Shown here: in pieces, positions 8,883 through 16,500 of the stretch
Layout: the number at the start of each line of letters is the position of its first letter
Numbering within the stretch: the first letter of the stretch is position 1
NCBI RefSeq assembly: GCF_000760695.4
Contig: NZ_JHEG04000001.1
Span: forward strand, 4,298,895 to 4,362,894
Length of the DNA stretch: 64,000 nt
Direction: 5' to 3'
Origin: Tolypothrix bouteillei VB521301
GTDB taxonomy: Bacteria; Cyanobacteriota; Cyanobacteriia; Cyanobacteriales; Nostocaceae
Made by a program: the position numbers and the translations under genes
Notes under the pieces: model-generated
Seen by the model: the letters and a program-made list of their open reading frames with translations, nothing else
The model's database searches: none
Told to the model about the DNA's origin: nothing

Positions 8883-8940
8883 GTTAGTGGTTAGTGGTCA
8901 GTGGTTAGTTATGTGTAAACCACTAACCACTAACCACTAA
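8883..8940. terminator. Inverted STRR repeat between convergent genes, possible two-way terminator
   Basis: GTTAGTGGTTAGTGGTCAGT... (8883-8908) is complementary to CCACTAACCACTAACCACTAA (8920-8940), with an 11-base loop. It sits between the nucleotidyltransferase gene and the 3' end of speA, overlapping the speA stop codon by a few bases. It is well placed to end transcription from both sides. Confidence 0.5.
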
Positions 8941-10952
8941 TTCGCCAAGTAAGTATATCTTCGTAAACTCTGTTCGTAAGTTTGTAACAATTTTTGAGAC
9001 TCTGCGAGAGTAATCCGATTTTCTATCAAAGCGTGCTCGCATCTCTGACGGATATTTTCCAGCATATCCTCAGAGTCATACTGTACGTAACTTACAACCT
9101 CGCTCATGGTGTCGCCTTTTACAACATGTTGGATTTGGTATCCCTTGGGTGTCAATTGAATGTGAACTGCGTTGGTATCACCAAAGAGGTTGTGTAAATT
9201 CCCCATAATTTCTTGGTAGGCTCCATTCAGGAACATACCCAAGTAGTATGAGTCTCCAGCCTTGAACTTGTGCAACTCCAAAACCGATTTGACATCTCGC
9301 AAGTCAATAAAACGATCTATTTTGCCATCGCTATCGCAGGTAAGGTCTGCGAGGATACCCCTTTGCGTTGGTTCTTCACCCAAGCGATGTATGGGCATAA
9401 TTGGGAATAATTGGTCGATTGCCCAGCAATCTGGTGCGGATTGAAACACGGAAAGATTGACGTAGTAAATGGAAGCCATAATTTTTTCGAGGTCTTCCAA
9501 CTCGTCGGGTACGTATTCCTGCTTGCGGGTGATCCCCAGAATTTTTTGACAGCAAGCCCAGTAGAGACGTTCTGCTTTGGCACGTTCTCTAAGACTTAAA
9601 ATACCTAATTTAAAGCGGCTGATTGCTTCTTCTTTAAATTGGGTGGCATCGTGGTAAAACTCTTGATAGTTCTCTTCGTTTAACGATTGATAGGTTTCCC
9701 ACATGTAGCTGATGATAGGCGACTCTCCTTCTTGGGGAGGCTCTGGTAGGTCACCGGGGACTTCGCTGGTACTGAGAACGTCAAAAATCAAAACAGATTG
9801 ATGAGATGCGATCGCACGTCCGCTTTCACTAATCAGTGTTGGTACGGAAAGATTTTTCTCCGCACAGGTATCTTTTAATTCAGCAACTATGTCATTTGCA
9901 TAATTCTGCATGTTATAGTTTTTTGAGGCGTAGAAGTTGGTTTGAGAACCGTCATAATCTACGCCCAAACCACCACCGACATCCAGGTATTTCATGTTTG
10001 CCCCTTGAGTAGCCAACTCTACGTAGATACGGCTGGCTTCTTGGATGGCATCTTTAATCACATGAATAGCAGAAATTTGCGAACCAATATGGAAATGAAG
10101 TAACTGCAAGGATTGCAACAAGTTAGCATCGCGTAACTTATCAACAGCTTGCATGATTTCTGGAATGGTCAGACCAAATTTAGCGCGATCTCCAGTGGAA
10201 GTTCCCCACCGTCCCATTCCTTGGGTGCTCAGTTTAGCTCTCACACCAACAATAGGTTCGATCCCCAACTGCTGGCTGACCTCAATAACGAGATCCACCT
10301 CTTCAACTTGTTCTAAAACGATGATCGGCGTTTGTCCGAGCCTTTGAGCCAGCATTGCCGTTTCGATGTATTCTCGGTCTTTGTAGCCATTGCAAACCAA
10401 CAGTGCGCCTGGGGTATCCAATAGAGCCAAAGCAATCATTAACTCTGGCTTGGAACCGGCTTCTAAACCAAACTGATGGGGTTTACCAAACCGCACTAAA
10501 TCTTCAATTAAATGCCGTTGCTGGTTGCACTTGACAGGAAATACACCACGGTAAACTCCAGGATAGTTATAACGAGCAATAGCTTTGGCGAAACAAGCGT
10601 TTAACCGTTCGATCCTGTCTTCCAAAATATCGGAAAACCGGATCAACAGGGGAAGCCCTAAATTACGCTGCTTGAGAGCATTAACCAGTTCGTATAAGTC
10701 CAGAGAACCACCGCGATCGCCCTTGGGGGAAACAGTGATGTGACCTGCAGCATTGATGGAAAAGTAGGGTTCACCCCAACCTTCTATCCGATAAAGTGCT
10801 TCGCTATCCTCTATTTTCCAGATGCGGGTTCCATCGGGATTGGTAGCCGTAGGTAGCAGTTTTTGTTGTTTTTGTGCTTTTATTTCGGCTTTGGTTGCAT
10901 TAGAGGGAGGTTTCACCACCTCGTCTGATGTAGTCGTTAAATCACCACGCAT
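8937..10952 (-). CDS. speA: Biosynthetic arginine decarboxylase
   Basis: PLP-dependent decarboxylase that turns arginine into agmatine, the first step of the plant-like/bacterial route to putrescine and other polyamines. 671 residues, the usual SpeA length. The PLP lysine is K141 in YRGVFPVKCNQQRHL. LHFHIGSQISAI and VGGGLGVDYDGS are the family's phosphate-binding and active-site motifs. The C-terminal beta domain carries ADLTCDSDGKIDRFI with the conserved C-D pair. About 40 residues of low-complexity Thr/Lys-rich N-terminus precede the core. It is divergent from ndk. Confidence 0.95.
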   Translation of the reverse strand: MRGDLTTTSDEVVKPPSNATKAEIKAQKQQKLLPTATNPDGTRIWKIEDSEALYRIEGWGEPYFSINAAGHITVSPKGDRGGSLDLYELVNALKQRNLGLPLLIRFSDILEDRIERLNACFAKAIARYNYPGVYRGVFPVKCNQQRHLIEDLVRFGKPHQFGLEAGSKPELMIALALLDTPGALLVCNGYKDREYIETAMLAQRLGQTPIIVLEQVEEVDLVIEVSQQLGIEPIVGVRAKLSTQGMGRWGTSTGDRAKFGLTIPEIMQAVDKLRDANLLQSLQLLHFHIGSQISAIHVIKDAIQEASRIYVELATQGANMKYLDVGGGLGVDYDGSQTNFYASKNYNMQNYANDIVAELKDTCAEKNLSVPTLISESGRAIASHQSVLIFDVLSTSEVPGDLPEPPQEGESPIISYMWETYQSLNEENYQEFYHDATQFKEEAISRFKLGILSLRERAKAERLYWACCQKILGITRKQEYVPDELEDLEKIMASIYYVNLSVFQSAPDCWAIDQLFPIMPIHRLGEEPTQRGILADLTCDSDGKIDRFIDLRDVKSVLELHKFKAGDSYYLGMFLNGAYQEIMGNLHNLFGDTNAVHIQLTPKGYQIQHVVKGDTMSEVVSYVQYDSEDMLENIRQRCEHALIENRITLAESQKLLQTYEQSLRRYTYLAN

Positions 10953-11068
10953 TTCTTTCCTGACCTTTTTGTTTCACCCACGAGAATACAATGTATCGCA
11001 TTCATCTCGAAGCGCACATGCATTTGGAGATACTTTCTGCGATAATTTCAGATTGTCCTTTGTCATTG

Positions 11069-11119
11069 GTCGAGTGTCATTTATTCTTGACTCAGTAAGA
11101 AGGTCAAATGACACTTGAC
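11069..11119. repeat. Inverted repeat in the speA-ndk intergenic region
   Basis: GTCGAGTGTCATTT (11069-11082) pairs with AAATGACACTTGAC (11106-11119) with one mismatch and a 23-base loop. It lies about 40 bases upstream of the ndk start, so it could affect the ndk leader, or be one more dispersed TGTCATTT-type repeat. Confidence 0.4.
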
Positions 11120-11160
11120 TCATGACCCATAACCAATTTACTTAATTTGAGGAGATAGCT

Positions 11161-11610
11161 TTGGAACGCACATTCTTAGCAATTAAGCCCGATGGCGTGC
11201 AGCGCGGACTCATTGGTGAAATCATCCGTCGCTTTGAGACTAAAGGCTTTACCCTCGTTGGTTTAAAGTTTGTAAAACCTTCCCGAGAATTAGCCGAACA
11301 ACATTACGACGTTCACAAAGAAAGACCTTTCTTTGGCAGCCTGGTGGAGTTTATCACTTCAGGCCCGGTTGTGGCGATGGTTTGGGAAGGAGAGGGCGTT
11401 GTCGCCGCAGCTAGAAAGGTGATTGGTGCAACAAATCCCTTAACAGCAGAACCAGGAACAATCCGAGGTGACTTCGGCATTAATATTGGTCGCAACCTCA
11501 TCCACGGTTCCGATGCTATTGAAACAGCACAACGGGAAATTTCCCTGTGGTTTAAGGAAGAAGAATTGGTTGCTTGGCAACCTCATTTGACACCTTGGTT
11601 GCACGAGTAA
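11161..11610 (+). CDS. ndk: Nucleoside diphosphate kinase
   Basis: Transfers the terminal phosphate from ATP to other nucleoside diphosphates through a phospho-histidine, which balances the NTP and dNTP pools. 149 residues, the standard length. [16 protein letters not shown] is the typical N-terminus. H115 in [10 protein letters not shown] is the catalytic histidine, and [16 protein letters not shown] is conserved. The start codon is TTG, supported by a GAGGAG ribosome binding site 6 bases upstream and by exact agreement with family N-termini. Confidence 0.96.
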   Translation: MERTFLAIKPDGVQRGLIGEIIRRFETKGFTLVGLKFVKPSRELAEQHYDVHKERPFFGSLVEFITSGPVVAMVWEGEGVVAAARKVIGATNPLTAEPGTIRGDFGINIGRNLIHGSDAIETAQREISLWFKEEELVAWQPHLTPWLHE

Positions 11611-11611
11611 C

Positions 11612-11660
11612 CCTCGTTCCCAGGCTCCGCCTGGGAATGCATTCTACGAGGCTCCGCCTC
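11612..11660. repeat. Double hairpin repeat after ndk
   Basis: TTCCCAGGCTCCGCCTGGGAA (11617-11637) is a perfect hairpin, followed by a second, GAGGCTCCGCCTC (11648-11660). It lies directly after the ndk stop codon. This block is a common dispersed element of cyanobacteria and may also end ndk transcription, although a T-run is missing. Confidence 0.55.
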
Positions 11661-11837
11661 ACGTAAGCCATCACCCCCAACTCCTATAGGGATAGGGGGC
11701 TTGTTGAGCTTACAAGACAGATAATTGATTTTTTGGAAATCTCTTGTTTGTACAACTCAATAAACTGTCAGCCAATCCTTGAGTTTCATAGATAACGTAA
11801 AGTTTTCTACTCGTGCAGAATTTACCATTCTCTATGG

Positions 11838-12572
11838 TTATTGTTGCACTTCAGTCTTTTCTGGTTCCTTGACTGTAGTTTCAGTTTCAGCATCTAAAAC
11901 TTTACGTTTGGAAAATCCCCAAGCCAAAATCAGGGCAATAGAAGTAATCATCACCCATTGTGGGGGTACAAAGGAGTCGTTCACAACTTTCAAAAACAAG
12001 CGCAAGCCCACCAAGGCTACTGTGATGTAACCAGCATCTTCCAAGTAGACGTATTCATTCAACCAACGAATAAACAGACCTGCCATAAAGCGTAGAGTCA
12101 CAACACCGATGGTAGTTCCTGTGAGCACCAACCAAGTTTCATTAGATACAGCGATCGCGGTGGTTACGCTATCAAGAGAAAATGCCAAATCTGTCAGGGC
12201 AATAACGGGGATCGCTTGCCATAAGGAATTGAACCGAGGACCGTGGTGTTGGTTATCTTCGCCTTCTTCAGAAGTAAAATGTTGGAATACCAGCCACAGT
12301 AGATAGGCTGCTCCCAACAATTCAAACTGCCAGAACTGTTGTACCCAGGTAGCAGTTAGCAATAACGTAATTCGCAAAACATAAGCAACAACTAAGCCAA
12401 TGTTCAGCGCCTGACGTTCGAGTTTCTGGTTCCCCAGTCCTTGAGCGATCGCTGCAAGAGCGATCGCGTTGTCTGCAGAGAGTACTGCCTCTAAAAAGAT
12501 GAGGAGCAGCAACACTATAGATGCTTCTAAGCTAGGATGAAAGTTGAGATAGTCAAATATTTGGTCTAGCAT
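11838..12572 (-). CDS. TerC-family integral membrane protein
   Basis: 244 residues from the ATG at 12572 (MLDQIFDYL); a TTG 21 bases further upstream is less likely. It has about seven transmembrane helices. The family signatures are LEAVLSADNAIALAAIAQGL in helix 1-2 and the related LTDLAFSLDSVTTAIAVS in the second half, whose acidic residues lie in the membrane and probably bind metal. TerC-family proteins are linked to metal-ion efflux (for example manganese) and, in cyanobacteria and plastids, to thylakoid membrane biogenesis. Which of these applies cannot be decided here. The gene is alone, convergent with ndk. Confidence 0.85.
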   Translation of the reverse strand: MLDQIFDYLNFHPSLEASIVLLLLIFLEAVLSADNAIALAAIAQGLGNQKLERQALNIGLVVAYVLRITLLLTATWVQQFWQFELLGAAYLLWLVFQHFTSEEGEDNQHHGPRFNSLWQAIPVIALTDLAFSLDSVTTAIAVSNETWLVLTGTTIGVVTLRFMAGLFIRWLNEYVYLEDAGYITVALVGLRLFLKVVNDSFVPPQWVMITSIALILAWGFSKRKVLDAETETTVKEPEKTEVQQ

Positions 12573-13039
12573 TCCTGTTTTCTCAAGCAGCAAAAATTAA
12601 AAGTTAACAGCAAAAGAGGACTTAATATACAAAACGTAACAAAAAGCTACTCTCTCCAGCTTAACCTGTAGTTGGTGAATTCCGGTCAACTTGTACCGAC
12701 ATTATTCTATACTTTGAGTTGGATGGCAACTCAGTTCAAGTATTATTTAATACAGACTTTGCTCCAATTGCCCTCAGAATGGAATTCTGGGGCTACACAA
12801 ACGAAGCCCGCCTGCGCGGGCTATTCTGTTTCTGCTGTCAATTATGATAGCGATCGCATTGCTGAATGTCTCTTTGCTACAAAGTAGATAGGCAGAAATA
12901 AACACGTTATATTACAAAATGTAAAGACACTTGAAACTTTAACCAATGACAAATGACAACCCTAACTAGTTAACTTTAATTGTAACGACCTACTTAGTTC
13001 AAGCTTATATTTAGGCACAACATTACTTAAAAATAACCA
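12573..13039. other. Intergenic region with one copy of an inverted repeat pair
   Basis: 467 bases without a supported gene. The only clear structure is the repeat copy at 12775-12822. A possible 71-codon frame at 12672-12887 crosses that repeat, has no ribosome binding site and no recognisable protein, so it is not called. Confidence 0.4.
12775..12822 (-). repeat. Dispersed hairpin repeat, copy A (inverted relative to copy B)
   Basis: CAGAATGGAATTCTGGGGCT...GCCCGCCTGCGCGGGCT. Read on the minus strand it gives a GCCCGC/GCGGGC hairpin, then TTCGTTTGTGTAGCC and GAATTC. Copy B at 13531-13579 has the same plan on the plus strand, so the two form an inverted pair about 0.7 kb apart around a toxin-antitoxin remnant. 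Confidence 0.55.
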
Positions 13040-13285
13040 ATGAAAGCAATTAAAATAATGGCAACTATTGATGAACACGGACAACTTACTTTAGATCGCC
13101 CCTTAGTAAGTGATAAAAACAGTCGCGTTGAAGTTATTGTCCTGATTCCAGAAGAAGTAGAAATCGAGGAAAATGATAAATCTAAGGAAGAGATTTTAGA
13201 AGATTTCCGTCAAGCTTGGCATGAGGCAATGACTGGACAAATAATTCCTGTTGCTCAACTTTGGGAAGGACTCGAGGATGTCTGA
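13040..13285 (+). CDS. Antitoxin-like protein of a RelE/ParE-type module
   Basis: 81 residues. A short beta-rich start (MKAIKIMATIDEHGQLTLDR) is followed by VEVIVLIPEEVE and a helical acidic tail (KEEILEDFRQAWHEAMTGQIIPVAQLWEGLE). This plan, and overlap with a RelE-like reading frame, is common for small cyanobacterial antitoxins. Its last 8 bases overlap the start of the toxin remnant at 13278. Because the toxin is broken, the protein may now be an orphan antitoxin. The family assignment rests on context and general resemblance. Confidence 0.65.
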   Translation: MKAIKIMATIDEHGQLTLDRPLVSDKNSRVEVIVLIPEEVEIEENDKSKEEILEDFRQAWHEAMTGQIIPVAQLWEGLEDV

Positions 13286-13428
13286 GCAATCCTTTATTCA
13301 AGTTGAAGCTGCGCCAATCTTCAACCGAAATCTACGTTCTCTCGCTAAGAAATATCGCAGCAGATGAAATTAGAAATATCATTACTGAGTACGAACAACG
13401 TACAATGGCAGAAGATAAAGAACCATAA
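13278..13428 (+). pseudogene. RelE/ParE-type toxin gene with internal deletion
   Basis: The first frame reads MSEQSFIQVEAAPIFNRNLRSLAKKYRS and stops at 13365. That is the typical N-terminus of a RelE-family toxin of about 110-120 residues. Immediately after it, in another frame (13357-13428), the DNA reads IAADEIRNIITEYEQ, which fits the usual C-terminal helix of the same family. The core with the catalytic residues is absent. The simplest explanation is a deletion of roughly 200 bases that also shifted the frame, leaving both ends of the gene. Confidence 0.72.
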
Positions 13429-13530
13429 ACAACTGTTGAAAATTGCCAAACCAAGAGAAAAAGAACCTGGAGCCTGCTTTTTTTGAATCGCGATCGCTTT
13501 CTCTAAAGATTGACGCAACGCCAGTTTCTC

Positions 13531-13579
13531 AAACCCACGTAGGTGGGTTTCGCCTGTACAGCCGCGAATTCTATTCGCT
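13531..13579 (+). repeat. Dispersed hairpin repeat, copy B
   Basis: AAACCCACGTAGGTGGGTTT is a hairpin, followed by CGCCTGTACAGCC and GCGAATTCTATTCGC, itself palindromic. It is the same element as copy A at 12775-12822 in the opposite orientation. It ends just before the 3' end of the giant STAND gene and may serve as its terminator. Confidence 0.5.
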
Positions 13580-13590
13580 AGCGAGATCTA

Positions 13591-16500
13591 TTACTCTCTC
13601 AACTTTTTCAACTCTTCTGTTGTAAAGGGATTTTTACCTGCAATTAAGGTATTAATCCAACGTTGACGCTGTGATTTGTACTTGGAATTATCAGTCCACT
13701 TGATAAAGGCTTGGAAATCTGCAACAGATCCTTTGCTATTACCAGTGAGCGCTCTAGCTAGCCCTCGGCTATCAAGAATACCTCCATCTTTTGGTGAAAG
13801 GGCAACTGCTTTTTCACAAGCAAACATGACATCTTTAGCAAACCCCCGCAAGCTACCATCCCAACAAAGAGAATTCCATTCCTTGGCAGAAATAGTTAAA
13901 GCAGGATCGAGTGTTTGAGCATCTTTGTAAAAAGCGAGCGCTTCTTTGAATTTATCCTGCTTTACCAGCGCTTCTCCTCGTATAAGAAAAATCACTGCTT
14001 TTGGATTCTTTTCTATAGCTTTTGTTTTTGGATTCAGATCGAGATTAGGAGACAGTTTCTGTGCTTTTGTTAACTGAACTAATGCTGCCTCAATGTCACC
14101 TTCTTGGGCAAGTTCTCTGCCCTGAGAAACCATAATAATTGGTACCGCTTTTTCCTCTGAATCAAACGTTAATTTGGAATTCCACGCTTTAGCTTTATTA
14201 AACTTAGCCACTGCATCCTCAAAATTTCCCTCAGTTGCTAATGCCTCACCTTGTTCTACTAAAGTCGATGCGGCGGCAATCCGGAGAGGCTTTGTTTGAC
14301 ATACATGGAGTTCTGCCAATGTCTCAGGATACCGAGGTAAATAATATTTGAGCCAATCGCACCCCAACACAAGTAAATTTTCCAGATCCAAGTTCCACAA
14401 TTTCACCGTCTTGTCCCAACTTGCAGAAGCAATCGTCTTGCCGTCGGGGCTGAAGCTGACGCTCACAACTGGAGCGGAATGCCCTTTGAAGGTTGTGAGT
14501 TCTCTGCCTGTGGTCTCCCAGAGTTTAACGGTGTTGTCCTTGCTTGCAGAAGCAATCGTCTTGCCGTCCGGGCTGAAGTTAACGCTTGAAATCCAACCTG
14601 AATGTCCTTTGAGGGTTTTGAGTTCTCTACCTGTGATATCCCAAAGTTTGATGGTGTTGTCCCAACTTGCAGAAGCAATCGTCTTGCCGTCGGGGCTGAA
14701 ACTGACGCTATAAACTGGAGCGGAATGCCCTTTGAGGGTTTTGAGTTCTTTGCCTGTGGTATCCCACAATTTCACCGTCTTGTCCAAACTTGCAGAAGCA
14801 ATCGTCTTGCCATCGGGGCTGAAACTGACGCTATAAACTGGAGCGGAATGCCCTTTGAGGGTTTTGAGTTCTTTGCCTGTGGTATCCCAGAGTTTGATGG
14901 TGTTGTCCTCACTTGCAGAAGCGATGGTCTTGCCATCGGGGCTGAAGCTGACGCTCACAATTGGAGCGGAATGCCCTTTGAGGGTCTTGAGTTCTCTACC
15001 TGTGGTATCCCAGAGTTTGACGGTGTTGTCCCTACTTGCAGAAGCAATCGTCTTGCCATCGGGGCTGAAGCTGACGCTATAAACTGGAGCGGAATGCCCT
15101 TTGAGGGTTTTGAGTTCTCTGCCTGCGGTATCCCAGAGTTTGACGGTATTGTCCCTACTTGTAGAAGCAATCGTCTTGCCATCGGGGCTGAAGCTGACGC
15201 TATAAACTGGAGCGGAATGCCCTTTGAGGGTTTTGAGTTCTCTACCTGTGGTATCCCAGAGTTTGACGGTGTTGTCCCAACTTGCAGAAGCAATTGTCTT
15301 GCCGTCGGGGCTGAAGCTGATGCTCGAAATATAGGCAGAATGCTCTTTGAGGGTTTTGAGTTCTCTGCCTGTGATATCCCAAAGTTTGATGGTGTTGTCC
15401 CAACTTGCAGAAGCAATCGTCTTGCCGTCGGGGCTGAAGCTGACACTAAAAACTTCGGCGGAATGCCCTTTGAGTGTTTTGAGTTCTTTGCCTGTGGTAT
15501 CCCAAAGTTTGACCGTGTTGTCACTACTTGCAGAAGCGATGGTCTTGCCGTCGGGGCTGAAGCTGACACTAAAAACTTCGGCGGAATGCCCTTTGAGGGT
15601 TTTGAGTTCTTTGCCTGTGGTATCCCAAAGTTTGACCGTGTTGTCACTACTTGCAGAAGCGATGGTCTTGCCGTCGGGGCTGAAGCTGACGCTATAAACC
15701 AAACCTGAATGCCCTTTAAGGGTTTTGAGTTCTTTGCCTGTGGTATCCCAAAGTTTGATAGTGTTGTCACTACTTGCAGAAGCGATAGTCTTGCCGTCGG
15801 GGCTAAAGCTGACGCTTGAAACATAAGCGGAATGCCCTTTGAGGGTTTTGAGTTCTTTGCCTGTGGTATCCCAAAGTTTGATAGTGTTGTCCTTACTTGC
15901 AGAAGCAATTGTCTTGCCATCAGGACTAAAGCTGACGCTCATAACTGGAGCGGAATGCCCTTTGAGGGTTTTGAGTTCTCTGCCTGTGTTATTATCCCAG
16001 AGTTTGACGGTGTTGTCCTCACTTGCAGAAGCAATGGTCTTGCCGTCGGGGCTGAAGCTGACGCTTATCACTGAAGCAGAATGCCCTTTAAGGGTTTTGA
16101 GTTCTCTGCCAAAAGACTCATACACTGCTTGCCGTAAAGCAACAACAACTCGATCGCGTGTATTGGCTTCCATCCACTTTGACCAAATTGTCTGTTGCAG
16201 TTTTTCTCCTGCTTTAATACTTTCTACCAAAGCTTCTTCTTGAAGAGTAGCTGTAAAAAGTGCTTCTGAAGAAGAAGCAAGAGCGCTAATTTGAGCATTT
16301 GTTTCACCAATGGTTGACTTGATTCCAAATGTCACAGCCACGGCTGTTAATGCCACCAATCCTACCCCTGTACCAAAGGCGATTCTTAATCGCTGTTTTA
16401 AAACTTGATTTAACTTTGCTTCTGCTAATTGGCGTTTTTGTTTTTCTCTTTCTAATTCTGCTAATAATTCCGCACCGCGTTGTTGGCGAATAAAAGATAC

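Noticed and set aside
12573..12700. Possible yybP-ykoY manganese riboswitch upstream of the TerC-family gene
   Set aside because: GGAGAGAGTAGC on the minus strand is only a weak match, and the paired helices and conserved loops of the riboswitch could not be found.
12672..12887. 71-codon frame in the gap before the antitoxin gene
   Set aside because: It crosses a dispersed hairpin repeat, lacks a ribosome binding site and shows no known motif.
14602..15920. Long open frames of 368 and 321 residues inside the WD40 array in other frames
   Set aside because: They arise because the 123-bp unit lacks stops in several frames. They have no start context and no independent family match, and only mirror the repeat.
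14383..16105. Tandem repeat considered as a CRISPR array
   Set aside because: Units are 123 bases with no spacer, in frame, and encode WD40 blades.
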